A DNA stretch of 64,000 bases from Dactylosporangium aurantiacum (GTDB lineage Bacteria > Actinomycetota > Actinomycetes > Mycobacteriales > Micromonosporaceae), in the NCBI RefSeq assembly GCF_000716715.1, contig NZ_JNYJ01000002.1:281847-345846 (forward strand). The letters are read 5' to 3'. This document shows, piece by piece, positions 34,647-43,081 of the stretch (positions within the stretch are counted from its first letter, which is position 1; each line of letters begins with the position of its first letter). The notes below the pieces were generated by a model. That model was not told the origin of the DNA, did no database searches, and was given only the letters and a program-made list of their open reading frames with translations. The position numbers and the translations under genes are program-made.

Positions 34647-35897
34647 ATGGATTCATGGTCGGCACCGGCGGTGCCCACGCTGCCCCGCACCGCTGCCGGT
34701 GCGACCACGCTCGCCCTGTTCGACTCGGCGCGCCGCGAGACCGCGCCGGTCGTCGTCGAGGGCCGGCCCGCCACCATGTACGTCTGCGGCATCACCCCGT
34801 ATGACGCCACGCACCTCGGCCACGCCGCCACCATGATCGCCTTCGACCTGGCGAACCGGGTCTGGCGCGACGCCGGCCTCGACGTCGACTACGTGCAGAA
34901 CGTCACCGACGTCGACGACCCGCTGCTGGAGCGGGCCGCCCGCGACGGCGAGGACTGGGTCGTGCTCGCGATGCGTGAGACCGCCCTGTTCCGCGAGGAC
35001 ATGGAGGCGCTGCGGATCATCCCGCCGAAGCGCTATGTCGGCGCCGTCGAGTCGATCCCGCAGATCGCCCGCCAGGTGTCCGCGCTGCTGACCAGTGGGC
35101 ACGCGTACGTCCTCGAGGACGGCACCGGCGACGTGTACTTCAGCGTCGCCACCGCGCCGGACTTCGGCAGCGAGTCCAACCTGTCGCGCACCGAGATGCT
35201 CCGCCTCGCCGCGGAGCGCGGCGGCGACCCGCAGCGGCCCGGCAAGCGCGACCCGCTCGACCCGCTGCTGTGGCGCGGGCTGCGCGAGGGCGAGCCCGCC
35301 TGGGACGGCGGCGACCTCGGTCCCGGCCGCCCCGGGTGGCACATCGAGTGCACCGTCATCGCGCAGAGCCTGCTCGGCGACACGATCGACGTGCAGGGCG
35401 GCGGCAACGACCTGCTCTTCCCGCACCACGAGTGCTCCGCCGCGCACGGCGAGGCGCTCAGCGGCAAGCGGCCGTTCGCGAGCCACTACGTGCACGCCGG
35501 CATGATCGGCCTCGACGGCGAGAAGATGTCCAAGAGCAAGGGCAACCTCGTCTTCGTCTCCCGCCTGCGCGGCGACGGCGTCGACCCGATGGCGGTGCGC
35601 CTGGGCCTGCTCGCCGACCACTACCGCAACGACCGCCAGTGGACCGACGACGTGCTCAAGACCGGCCAGCAGCGGCTGTCCCGGTGGCGCGCCGCGGCGC
35701 GGGCCGGGATCGGCCCGTCGGGCATCGAGCTGGTGGAGCAGCTGCGTGAGCGGCTCGCCGACGACCTCGACACCCCGGGCGCCCTCGCCGTCGTCGACGC
35801 CTGGGTCGACGCGACGCTCGCCGACGCGGGCGAGGACCGCGACGCGCCGGTGCTGATGCGCACGGCCGTGGACGCGCTGCTGGGGATCAAGCTGTAG
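34647..35897 (+). CDS. mshC: Cysteine--1-D-myo-inosityl 2-amino-2-deoxy-alpha-D-glucopyranoside ligase
   Basis: This 416-residue protein resembles a cysteinyl-tRNA synthetase catalytic domain without the anticodon-binding part. The class I signature HIGH appears as HLGHA (about 58-62) and KMSKSKGN (about 293-300). Zinc ligands are Cys in MYVCGITPY (about 47), Cys in HIECTVIA (about 234) and His-Glu-Cys in FPHHECSAA (about 258-266). MshC joins cysteine to GlcN-Ins in mycothiol biosynthesis, the main low-molecular-weight thiol of actinomycetes. Length (about 410) and the DUF3090-SCO1664 neighbourhood distinguish it from CysS, which is about 460-470 residues and ends in an anticodon domain. It is the last gene of the run. 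Confidence 0.93.
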   Translation: MDSWSAPAVPTLPRTAAGATTLALFDSARRETAPVVVEGRPATMYVCGITPYDATHLGHAATMIAFDLANRVWRDAGLDVDYVQNVTDVDDPLLERAARDGEDWVVLAMRETALFREDMEALRIIPPKRYVGAVESIPQIARQVSALLTSGHAYVLEDGTGDVYFSVATAPDFGSESNLSRTEMLRLAAERGGDPQRPGKRDPLDPLLWRGLREGEPAWDGGDLGPGRPGWHIECTVIAQSLLGDTIDVQGGGNDLLFPHHECSAAHGEALSGKRPFASHYVHAGMIGLDGEKMSKSKGNLVFVSRLRGDGVDPMAVRLGLLADHYRNDRQWTDDVLKTGQQRLSRWRAAARAGIGPSGIELVEQLRERLADDLDTPGALAVVDAWVDATLADAGEDRDAPVLMRTAVDALLGIKL

Positions 35898-35999
35898 GCG
35901 CGGCCACAGGAACTCGCGTGGGCGGGTCGGCCTGATCGCCGCGCCCGGGACCGTCGGACGTCCCGGGTCGCCTGCTGGCGGAGGCCACCCGCCCACGCC

Positions 36000-36228
36000 G
36001 TTGTCGTCCCGGGCCGGACGCCGCGGCGACCCGCGGCGGCAAAGGTCACGGCGCGCCGCGGCGGCACGGGCTCACGGCGCGTCGCGGCGACCCGCGGCGG
36101 CAAAGGGTCACGGCGCGCCGCGGCGACCCGCCACGGCACGGGCACGGCGCGCCGCGGCGGCAAAGGGTCACGGCGCGCCGCGGCGGCAAAGGGTCACGGC
36201 GCGCCGCGGCGACCCGCGGCGGCGCGGG
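36000..36228. repeat. GC-rich direct repeats (CACGGCGCGCCGCGGCG, about six copies)
   Basis: Between mshC and the LysR gene the sequence CACGGCGCGCCGCGGCG recurs five times exactly and once with a change (GGCGCGTC). The copies are separated by variants of GCAAAGGGT or ACCCGCGGCGG. Each core contains the palindrome GGCGCGCC. The remainder of 35898-35999 shows no gene. Confidence 0.75.
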
Positions 36229-37086
36229 TCATGCCGCGAGCAGCGCCTCCAGCAGCGCGGCCGGGCCCGGCGGGTCGGGCGGTGCGCCGTACAGCGCGGC
36301 GCTCACGTGCCGGCCCGGGCCGGGCAGCGGGACGGCCCGAACACCTGCCGCACGGTGCGCGCGCAGGGCCAGGTCGGGCAGGATGGTGACGCCCAGGCCC
36401 GCCGCGACCAGGGCCTGCACGGCGACGTAGTCGTCGGTGGTGAACGCGATCTGCGGCGCGAACCCGGCCGCCTCGCACCGCTGGACCAGGCTGCTGCGGC
36501 ACCGGTCGCAGCCGCCGATCCAGCGCTCGCCGGCGAGTCCGGCCAGGTCGCGGGTGTCGGCAGCGCCGGTGACCAGGTGCAGCGGCTCGTCGAACAGCGG
36601 CGTCAGCCGGAACCCGTCACCGGGCGCCGGCGGCGCGTAGTCGAACACCACCGCCACGTCCACCTCACCGGCTTTGAGCAGCCGCAACGCCTCCGGCGGC
36701 TCGGCCTCCACCAGGCTCAGCGCCACCGCCGGGTGCGCCGCGGCGAACCGGGCCGCCGCCGGCGGCACGAACGACCCCAGCGCCGACGGGAACGCCGCCA
36801 GCCGCACCCGCCCGGCGGCGAGGCCGCTGTGCTCGGCCAGCTCCGCCTCCGCCGCGTCGAGCCGGCCGAGGATCTCCTCCGCCCGCTCCGCCAGCAGCCG
36901 CCCGGCCGGTGTCAGCCGCACCCCGCGCCCCACCCGCTGGACGAGGCGCGCCCCGGTCTCCGCCTCCAGCCGCGCCAGGTGGTGACTGACCGACGGCTGG
37001 GCGTAGTGCAACGCCTCGGCGGCCGCGGTGACCGACCCGTGCCGGGCGACCGCGAGCAGCACCCGCAACCGGGTGAGATCAAGCAT
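36229..37086 (-). CDS. LysR-family transcriptional regulator
   Basis: The ATG at 37086 gives 285 residues; a TTG codon immediately before it is less likely to be used. The N-terminal winged helix-turn-helix is textbook LysR: LRVLLAVARHGSVTAAAEALHYAQPSVS (about 6-33) then HHLARLEAETGARLVQR. The effector-binding domain follows (about 90-285) with RVRLAAFPS and DVAVVFDY. It is divergent from a threonine dehydratase-like gene, 72 bp apart, the standard arrangement for a LysR protein that autoregulates and controls the neighbour. The inducer is probably an amino acid or derivative, by inference from the neighbour. Confidence 0.9.
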   Translation of the reverse strand: MLDLTRLRVLLAVARHGSVTAAAEALHYAQPSVSHHLARLEAETGARLVQRVGRGVRLTPAGRLLAERAEEILGRLDAAEAELAEHSGLAAGRVRLAAFPSALGSFVPPAAARFAAAHPAVALSLVEAEPPEALRLLKAGEVDVAVVFDYAPPAPGDGFRLTPLFDEPLHLVTGAADTRDLAGLAGERWIGGCDRCRSSLVQRCEAAGFAPQIAFTTDDYVAVQALVAAGLGVTILPDLALRAHRAAGVRAVPLPGPGRHVSAALYGAPPDPPGPAALLEALLAA

Positions 37087-37158
37087 CAATCCTGCCTATG
37101 GTTTCCAGAGAAAGTCGGCATTGGATTTATATATGGTACGACCAGCAGGCTGGACCAC
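37087..37158. promoter_or_regulatory. Divergent promoter region between LysR and dehydratase genes
   Basis: The 72-bp gap is unusually A/T-rich for the window and contains TGGATTTATATATGG around 37123-37137, which could hold a -10 element and a T-N11-A LysR-type box. The spacing suits overlapping divergent promoters. No experimental or consensus match beyond this can be claimed. Confidence 0.4.
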
Positions 37159-38142
37159 ATGATGTCCCTCAACGAAGTGCTGCACGCCCGCCGCCTCCTC
37201 GCCCGGCACCTGCCGCCGACGCCGTCGTGGTCGTACCCGCTGCTGGACGAGGCGGCCGGCCGCGTCGTCGTGGTCAAGCACGAGAACGCCCAGCCGACGG
37301 GCGCGTTCAAGGTCCGCGGCGCGCTGAACCTCCTCGCCGGGCTGGACCCGCGGCGGCCCGTCGTCACGTACTCGACCGGCAACCACGCCCGGGCCGTCGC
37401 GTACGCCGCCCGCACCTTCGGCATCGCCGCCCACATCGTCATGCCGGCCGCTGCCGCCGAGTTCAAGGTGCGCGCCGTGCGGGCGCTCGGCGCGACCGCG
37501 GTCCTGCACGGCGGGCACATGGCCGACGCCGAGGCCCGCGCCGAGGCCCTCGCCGGCGAGCTCGGCGGCCACCTCGTCAGCCCCGGCGACGAACCGGCCG
37601 TGATCGCCGGGGTCGGCACCGCCTACCTGGAGCTGTTCGAGCGGCACCCGGACCTCGACACGGTGGTGGTGCCGGTCGGCAGCGGCACCGGCGCGGCCGC
37701 CGCCTGCCTGGTCGCCGCCGCGGTGGCGCCCGGCTGCCGGGTCATCGGCGTGCAGTCCACCGCCGCGCGGGCCGCGCACGACTCGTGGCGCGCCGGGTCC
37801 TGCGTGCGGCGGGACAACCGTACCCGGGTCGACGGCCTGGCCACCGGCCGCGGGTTCGCGCTGCCGCAGTCGCTGCTGCGTGACCGGCTCGCCGAGTTCG
37901 TCCTCGTCGACGACGACGCCATCGACACCGCCCGCGGCGTCCTCGCCGGCGCCGCGCACACCCAGGCCGAGGGCGCCGGCGCGGCCGCGCTCGCCGCGGT
38001 CCTCGCCCGGCCGGACCTGATGGGCTCGCGGGTCGCGGTGATGCTCACCGGCGGCAACGCCACCCCCGCGGAGCTGGCCCACCGCTCGCCCGCCGCCGCC
38101 CGGTCCGCCGCCGGCGCCGAGCCCGCGGGGCTGTCCCGGTGA
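37159..38142 (+). CDS. PLP-dependent threonine/serine dehydratase-like enzyme
   Basis: Two adjacent ATG codons (37159 and 37162) are possible starts; the longer product is 327 residues. The fold-type II PLP pattern is visible: HENAQPTGAFKVRGA with the Schiff-base Lys (about 47-61), YSTGNHARAVAYAA (about 75-88), the phosphate loop VGSGTGAAAA (about 174-183) and VMLTGGNA near the end (about 297-304). It resembles threonine dehydratase or serine/threonine racemase-type enzymes. There is no C-terminal ACT regulatory domain, so it is of the catabolic or short type. The divergent LysR gene is the likely regulator. The exact amino acid substrate is uncertain. Confidence 0.88.
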   Translation: MMSLNEVLHARRLLARHLPPTPSWSYPLLDEAAGRVVVVKHENAQPTGAFKVRGALNLLAGLDPRRPVVTYSTGNHARAVAYAARTFGIAAHIVMPAAAAEFKVRAVRALGATAVLHGGHMADAEARAEALAGELGGHLVSPGDEPAVIAGVGTAYLELFERHPDLDTVVVPVGSGTGAAAACLVAAAVAPGCRVIGVQSTAARAAHDSWRAGSCVRRDNRTRVDGLATGRGFALPQSLLRDRLAEFVLVDDDAIDTARGVLAGAAHTQAEGAGAAALAAVLARPDLMGSRVAVMLTGGNATPAELAHRSPAAARSAAGAEPAGLSR

Positions 38143-38419
38143 CCGCGCTCCGGGCGCGGGTCACCGGGCGGGGCAACCGATGCACGCCGCGGGGTCCGCC
38201 CTCCCGCATCGCGGGGAGCATCCTGCGAGGTGGCTGACCGACCACCGGCGTGTGACGTGCGACACCGTCCGGCGCGTGAAACCGACCGTTCGCCGATCCG
38301 TGCCCCCACCGGTCAGCGGCCGGGACTGTGATCAGGTTACGTCGATCTGCCCGGGCCGCCAGCCGAGCCCGGACACCCCCGTGAAGCAGATACGAGCACC
38401 CCCGTGAAGGAGGTCAGCC

Positions 38420-38641
38420 ATGACCGGCCCCGAAAGGCCCGACACCCCCCGGGCCGCGGACAAGAGCCCGTGGAACTGGCTGCTGTTCATCCCGATCGTG
38501 CTGCCGCTGGTCACCGTCTGGTACAACGCCGACAGCCCCAGGCTGCTCGGCTTCCCGCGGTTCTACTGGATGCAGCTGGCCATCATCGCCGTCGGCGTCG
38601 GCACCACGACGCTCGTCTACCAGATGACGAAGCGGCGGTGA
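38420..38641 (+). CDS. DUF3311 small membrane protein
   Basis: This 73-residue protein has an ATG preceded by AAGGAGG. After a polar N-terminus (1-19), two transmembrane helices are predicted: WLLFIPIVLPLVTVWY (about 21-36) and YWMQLAIIAVGVGTTTLVY (about 50-68), ending in a basic KRR. DUF3311 genes routinely precede sodium:solute symporters, and the symporter gene follows 6 bp later. It is probably an accessory subunit like YhdT-type partners. Two copies of CACCCCCGTGAAG (38374 and 38397) lie just upstream and could be a regulatory repeat. Confidence 0.9.
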   Translation: MTGPERPDTPRAADKSPWNWLLFIPIVLPLVTVWYNADSPRLLGFPRFYWMQLAIIAVGVGTTTLVYQMTKRR

Positions 38642-38647
38642 CCGGCG

Positions 38648-40336
38648 ATGTGGCGTGACCACCAGCTCGAAATCGCGATCTTCGTCATCCTCTTCCTCGG
38701 CGTGAGCGCGGTCGGGTTCGTCGCGGCCCGCTGGCGCCGCCCCGACAACCTCAACCACCTCGACGAGTGGGGCCTCGGCGGCCGCAACTTCGGCGGCTGG
38801 ATCACCTGGTTCCTCGTCGGCGGCGACCTGTACACCGCGTACACGTTCGTCGCCGTCCCGGCCCTGCTCTTCGCCGCCGGCGCGGCCGGGTTCTTCGCCG
38901 TGCCGTACACCGTCATCATCTACCCGCTCGTGTTCCTGGTGCTCGTGCGGATGTGGTCGGTGTCGCACCGGCACGGGTTCGTCACCCCGGCCGACTTCGT
39001 GCGGGCCCGCTTCCAGTCCCCGACGCTCGCGCTGCTCGTCGCGATCACCGGGATCGTGGCGACGATGCCGTACATCGCGCTGCAGCTCGTCGGCATCGAG
39101 TCCGTGCTCAAGACGATGGGCGTCACCGGCTCCGGCACCATCGCCCGGCACCTGCCGATCATCGTCGCGTTCGCGATCCTCGCCGCCTACACGTACTCCA
39201 GCGGGCTGCGCGCCCCGGCGCTCATCGCGTTCGTCAAGGACACCCTGATCTACGTCGTGATCCTCGTCGCGGTGTTCTACCTGCCGTACAAGCTCGGCGG
39301 CTGGGGCTCGATCTTCGACGCCGCCGACGCGAAGTTCGACAAGACCGCCTCACCGGCCGACGGCATCCTGCTCAACGCCAACAACCAGCTGCAGTACATC
39401 ACCCTGGCGCTGGGCTCGGCGCTCGCCCTGTTCCTCTACCCGCACAGCATCACCGGCGTCCTGGCCAGCAAGAACCGTGACGTGATCAAGCGCAACATGT
39501 CGGCGCTGCCCGCGTACTCGCTGCTGCTCGGCCTCATCGCGCTGCTGGGGTACGCCGCCATCGCCGCCAACGTGACCCCGCTGAAGAACCCGAACGGCAC
39601 CAACGACAACAACACCGTCGTGCCGCTGCTGTTCGACAAGCTCTTCCCCGACTGGTTCGCCGGCGTCGCCTACGCCGCCATCGGTATCGGCGCGCTCGTC
39701 CCGGCCGCGATCATGTCGATCGCCGCCGCGAACCTGTTCACCCGCAACGTGTACCGCGAGTACCTGCGCCGCGACGCCACCCCGCACCAGGAGGCGACGG
39801 TGTCGAAGGTGACCTCGCTGCTGGTGAAGGTCGGCGCGCTGATCTTCGTGGTGTTCGTCGACCCGCAGTTCTCCATCGACCTGCAGCTCATCGGCGGCGT
39901 CATCATCCTGCAGACGCTGCCCGCGGTCGCGCTGGGCCTGTTCACCCGCTGGTTCCACCGTGGCGCCCTCATCGGCGGCTGGGTCGCCGGCATGGGCCTG
40001 GGCATGTGGATGCTCTACCAGATCCCGAACGCCGCCACGAAACGCGCCCACTTCGGCGGTTCCGCGTTCCCGTTGAAGGAGTTCGGCTTCGACTCCGCGA
40101 AGACCATCTACGTCGGCTTCGTCGCCGTCGCGGTGAACCTCGTCGTCGCGGCGCTGCTGACGCTGATCCTGCGGGCCGCCTCGGTCACCGACGGCGGCGA
40201 CGACACGACACCGGCGGACTACTTCGCCGACGAGGGCGACCCGCGCGCCGAGACCGCCGCCCACCCGGCGATGGCGGCGACCACGGGGGCCCCGTCCGCC
40301 GGGAAGGCGGACGTGGCCCCGGACCCGATCACCTGA
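38648..40336 (+). CDS. mctP: Monocarboxylate uptake permease (SSS family), MctP-like
   Basis: This 562-residue polytopic protein has about 13 hydrophobic helices, matching the LeuT-like fold of the sodium:solute symporter family. Characteristic SSS features are WGLGGRNFGGWITWFLVGGDLYTAYTF (about 41-67), GFFAVPYTVIIYP (about 81-93), HGFVTPADFVRARF (about 109-122) and GSALALFLYPHSITG (about 257-271). The tail after about 505 is hydrophilic and ADPG-rich. The pairing with DUF3311 and the overall pattern match MctP-type importers of pyruvate, lactate or similar acids. The direction is uptake by sodium or proton symport. A strong bidirectional hairpin follows. Confidence 0.87.
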   Translation: MWRDHQLEIAIFVILFLGVSAVGFVAARWRRPDNLNHLDEWGLGGRNFGGWITWFLVGGDLYTAYTFVAVPALLFAAGAAGFFAVPYTVIIYPLVFLVLVRMWSVSHRHGFVTPADFVRARFQSPTLALLVAITGIVATMPYIALQLVGIESVLKTMGVTGSGTIARHLPIIVAFAILAAYTYSSGLRAPALIAFVKDTLIYVVILVAVFYLPYKLGGWGSIFDAADAKFDKTASPADGILLNANNQLQYITLALGSALALFLYPHSITGVLASKNRDVIKRNMSALPAYSLLLGLIALLGYAAIAANVTPLKNPNGTNDNNTVVPLLFDKLFPDWFAGVAYAAIGIGALVPAAIMSIAAANLFTRNVYREYLRRDATPHQEATVSKVTSLLVKVGALIFVVFVDPQFSIDLQLIGGVIILQTLPAVALGLFTRWFHRGALIGGWVAGMGLGMWMLYQIPNAATKRAHFGGSAFPLKEFGFDSAKTIYVGFVAVAVNLVVAALLTLILRAASVTDGGDDTTPADYFADEGDPRAETAAHPAMAATTGAPSAGKADVAPDPIT

Positions 40337-40341
40337 CCCGC

Positions 40342-40379
40342 ACCGGCGGCCGCCGTCGCTCATGACGGCGGCCGCCGGT
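40342..40379. terminator. Perfect 16-bp bidirectional hairpin
   Basis: ACCGGCGGCCGCCGTC (40342-40357) pairs perfectly with the complement at 40364-40379 across a 6-nt loop. It lies between the convergent mctP and MarR-fragment genes and can end transcription from both sides. Confidence 0.85.
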
Positions 40380-40682
40380 CAGTGCAGCGTGTCGGCGAGC
40401 CGGCGCAGCAGGCCGTGCAGCTGGTCCCGCTCGTGCCCGGGCAGCCCGCCGAGCATCACGGCCTCGACGGCGTCGATCTGTGCGCGCAGCTTCGCGAGCA
40501 GGTCGGCGCCGTCGGTCGTCAGGGTCAGGGTGTGCCGGCGGCGGTCGGCGGGGTCGACGGTCCGTTCGACCAGGCCGCGCCGCTGCAACAGGCCCACGAC
40601 CGCGACGGTGTTGCGCGGGTCGACCCCGATCAGCTCGCTGACCCGCTGCTGGTGGGCGGGCCCGACCCGGCCGAGGCTCATG
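40379..40682 (-). pseudogene. 5'-truncated MarR-family regulator
   Basis: The reading frame carries a clear MarR C-terminal two-thirds: the helix-turn-helix HQQRVSELIGVDPRNTVAVVGLLQRRGLVER, the wing with DPADRRRHTLTLTTDGADLL, and the dimerisation helix to the end. The usual N-terminal 35-40 residues are not found. The frame upstream is open but Arg/Gly-rich with no start codon near the right place. The only credible start is ATG 40682, which lies inside the domain. The terminator of the sigma operon begins 90 bp upstream. This is therefore a decayed or truncated gene; a 100-residue partial protein could still be made. Confidence 0.6.
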
Positions 40683-40772
40683 AGGACCGCGAGGTGGTGC
40701 GGCTGACCGCCGACGCTCGCCGACCTCCGCCGGCCCCGCCGAAGACCCCGCCGGAGACCCCGAAGACGGTGC

Positions 40773-40805
40773 CGGCCACCCGCCCCGGAGCGGGGTGGGT
40801 GGCCG
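40773..40805 (-). terminator. Hairpin terminator of the sigma-factor operon
   Basis: CGGCCACCCGCCCCG (40773-40787) pairs with CGGGGTGGGTGGCCG (40791-40805), with one G-U pair, across a 3-nt loop. It lies 16 bp downstream of the stop of the membrane protein gene on the minus strand. Confidence 0.75.
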
Positions 40806-40821
40806 CCGTCGGGCGCCGCCG

Positions 40822-41937
40822 TCAGCCGATCGCGGCGGTCACCTCGGTCCAGGTGCTGTCGTCGCGCACGTTGCCGAGCGTGACCGCCTCCAGGATCTTG
40901 CGCATCTCCGCGTCGGTGAGCCGGCCGCCGCTGCTGACCTGGATGTTCACCCCGTCGACCCACCGGTTGCAGAACCCGGCTTCGCAGCTCAGGCCCGGTG
41001 AGGGCTGCTGGTTGGAGTTGGCGGCGGGCACCACGTACACGACGAAGCTGCCGGGCGGGTCGTCGCCGTCCTCGCCGCCGAACGGCACGGTCAGCCCGGT
41101 CGTCGGCTGGCCCGGCTTGCTGAACAGCAGCCCGGCGTGGTTGCCGTCGCGGGCGGACGCGATGCCGTTGAGGCCGGTCATGGCGTGCACGGCGACCTCG
41201 TCGAGGCGGTACCCGGCCGGCACGTACCCGAGCCTCACCGGCACCTTCGCCACCGCCGGCGGCGCGGCGCGCAGCCCGGCGGCCAGGTCCCGCAGCTCCT
41301 TCGCCGACGGGTACGCCGCGTCGTCGGAGCTGGCCTTGATCACCGCCCACGCGTCGGTGTTGTACTGCCACGCGAGGGTCCGCCGCGCCGCCCAGCCGTG
41401 CTCGGTGTCGGTGACCTCGAGCCCGGGCCGCCCGTCGACGGTCACCTGCCGCGCGCCGGTCAGCTTCGTCGGGTCGTACGCACCGGCCCGGTACACGGTC
41501 AGGTACGCGTACAGGTCCGGCCCGCCCTGCCGCGGCGCCTCGCCGTCGACGGCCTTGTCGTTGGTGTCGAGCCCGTCGGCGTAGACCGAGGCCAGCTGGT
41601 ACGCGGTCGACACGTCCACCGGCTGCGCCACCCGCAGCTTGCCGACCCGGTACGCGCCGAAGGTGAACGTGAACGGCTCCGCCGTCGCCGGCACGGGCTG
41701 CGCCGCCGCCACCGCCGCGGGCTGCTCCTGCCGCTGCGGTGCCCCGCCGGTCAGCGCCGGCACCACGACCGCGGCGGCGACGACACCGAGCACCGCCACC
41801 GCCGCCCCGCCGGACGCCACCCAGGCGCGCCGGCGTCGACGCTGGACGCGCTGCCCCGACGCGACGATGTCGTCAGCGGCGTACCGCAGCGGCGGTGGTT
41901 CTGACGTCGCCAGCTCCACCAGGTCCTGCATTCGCAT
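40822..41937 (-). CDS. Sigma-factor-linked membrane protein (putative anti-sigma-like)
   Basis: The ATG at 41937 (MRMQDLVELA) has GGAGAG 7 bases upstream and gives 371 residues; a start at 41967 would extend further into the sigma gene. The N-terminal 35 residues are cytosolic, then an Arg-rich stop (RVQRRRRRAW) and one transmembrane helix (about 40-60) lead to a large extracytoplasmic domain of mixed alpha/beta character with a Cys pair (CEAGFCNRW near 330). No HxxxCxxC zinc motif of ZAS anti-sigma factors is present. The gene overlaps the ECF sigma gene by 65 bp, the typical link of a sigma factor and its membrane regulator. The role as signal receiver or anti-sigma is inference. Confidence 0.72.
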   Translation of the reverse strand: MRMQDLVELATSEPPPLRYAADDIVASGQRVQRRRRRAWVASGGAAVAVLGVVAAAVVVPALTGGAPQRQEQPAAVAAAQPVPATAEPFTFTFGAYRVGKLRVAQPVDVSTAYQLASVYADGLDTNDKAVDGEAPRQGGPDLYAYLTVYRAGAYDPTKLTGARQVTVDGRPGLEVTDTEHGWAARRTLAWQYNTDAWAVIKASSDDAAYPSAKELRDLAAGLRAAPPAVAKVPVRLGYVPAGYRLDEVAVHAMTGLNGIASARDGNHAGLLFSKPGQPTTGLTVPFGGEDGDDPPGSFVVYVVPAANSNQQPSPGLSCEAGFCNRWVDGVNIQVSSGGRLTDAEMRKILEAVTLGNVRDDSTWTEVTAAIG

Positions 41938-42463
41938 GGGTCCACTCTCCGAGTTGTGACGGTTCATCCAAGACCACGCCTCCGGCGGCGAGCGCCTCCC
42001 GGAGATTCGCCAGACCTCTGGTGGTCTGGCTCCTGACGGATGCGGCCCGGACCCCGAGCACCTCCGCCGCCTCCTCGGCCGTCATGCCGAGGTAGTACCG
42101 CAGCACGAGGACCGCCCGTTGCCGTACCGGGACGGCGGCCAGGGCCCGGCGCACGGCCAGGCGTTCGTCGGCGGCGCCGCTGTGGTCGCCCTGGACCACG
42201 TCGGGCACCCGGTCCCCGGCCGAGCGTTCCCGCCGCCACCAGGGCCGTCGCGTCTCGTCGATCGCCGCCCGGACGACCATGGTCTGCGCGTACAGGTCCG
42301 GCCGGTCGAGCCGGGCCCAGCGCGGATACAGCTTCGTCAGGGCGTTGGCCACCGCGTCCTCCGCGGCGTGCCAGTCCCCGCACGTGACGTACGCCAGGTT
42401 CCGCAACGCCGCCATCCGCGACGCCACGAACTCCCGGAACCCGTCCGGATCCTCTGCTTTCAA
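41873..42463 (-). CDS. ECF RNA polymerase sigma factor, SigE family
   Basis: The TTG at 42463 is chosen because GGAGGG lies 9 bases upstream; no ATG or GTG fits better. The 196-residue product has region 2 (DPDGFREFVASRMAALRNLAYVTCGDWHAAEDAVANALTKLYPRWARL, about 5-52, where the W-A-A-E-D-A-V part is conserved) and region 4 (LAAVPVRQRAVLVLRYYLGMTAEEAAEVLG, about 104-133, with the HTH VRAASVRSQTTRGLANLREAL). No SnoaL-like extension is present. SigE-family ECF factors respond to envelope stress in Streptomyces relatives. The gene overlaps the membrane protein gene downstream and diverges from the VOC gene. Confidence 0.9.
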   Translation of the reverse strand: MKAEDPDGFREFVASRMAALRNLAYVTCGDWHAAEDAVANALTKLYPRWARLDRPDLYAQTMVVRAAIDETRRPWWRRERSAGDRVPDVVQGDHSGAADERLAVRRALAAVPVRQRAVLVLRYYLGMTAEEAAEVLGVRAASVRSQTTRGLANLREALAAGGVVLDEPSQLGEWTHANAGPGGAGDVRTTAAAVRR

Positions 42464-42637
42464 CCGGCCGCTCCCTCCGCCGTAGTGAGAACGGACGCCG
42501 CCGCCCGGAACGCTGCACGCCCCCGAGAAGTTTTTTCCGCCCTCGGGTGCAGGCGGGGGTCCCCGGACCGTCAGCACACGGTTGCACGCCGCCGGACGGG
42601 TCAGCGCGGACCGGCGCCGCTTCGTAAGATCCACGAC

Positions 42638-43048
42638 ATGACCGGTCCGACGCCATACCTGTATTTCGCCGGAAACGCGCGCGAGGCGCTGACGTTCTAC
42701 GGCGACGTCTTCGGCTGCCCGGCGCAGCTGCACACGTTCGCCGAGTTCGACCGGACCGACGGCCCCGCCGACGCCGTGGCCCACGGCTACCTGACGGGCG
42801 GACCGGTCGCCCTCTTCGGCGCCGACGTGGTGGGCGACCGGCCCACGTTCCGCTGCGAGGGCATGATGCTGTCGCTGCTCGGCACCGCCGACCCGGCGAC
42901 CCTGCGCACCTGGTTCGCCGGCCTCGCCGAGGGCGGCCGGGTCGTCGAGGACCTGCGACGTCGACCGTGGGGCGCCTCCGACGGCCAGGTCGTCGACCGC
43001 TACGGCCTGCACTGGCTCATCGGCTTCGAGGGCGACGAGACCGCCTGA
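42638..43048 (+). CDS. VOC-superfamily (PhnB/glyoxalase-like) protein
   Basis: This 136-residue protein starts at ATG 42638; the frame is open upstream but only this start gives a family-like N-terminus. It opens with [21 protein letters not shown], the standard PhnB/3-demethylubiquinone-like pattern, and shows a central beta segment PVALFGADV (about 53-61) and the closing [15 protein letters not shown] with the metal-binding His region (about 116-130). Such proteins bind a divalent metal or antibiotic-like ligands, but many have no known reaction. It diverges from the sigma gene across 174 bp and ends at a perfect hairpin. Confidence 0.85.
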   Translation: MTGPTPYLYFAGNAREALTFYGDVFGCPAQLHTFAEFDRTDGPADAVAHGYLTGGPVALFGADVVGDRPTFRCEGMMLSLLGTADPATLRTWFAGLAEGGRVVEDLRRRPWGASDGQVVDRYGLHWLIGFEGDETA

Positions 43049-43050
43049 CC

Positions 43051-43081
43051 TGCAGCGTCACCGGTCGATGGTGACGCTGCA
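43051..43081 (+). terminator. Perfect 12-bp hairpin after the VOC gene
   Basis: TGCAGCGTCACC (43051-43062) and its exact complement (43070-43081) flank a 7-nt loop, two bases after the VOC stop codon. The adjoining truncated frame begins immediately at the right arm. Confidence 0.75.

Noticed and set aside
34647..35897. Cysteinyl-tRNA synthetase (cysS)
   Set aside because: The protein ends after the catalytic part with no anticodon-binding domain and sits after DUF3090 and SCO1664 genes, as MshC does.
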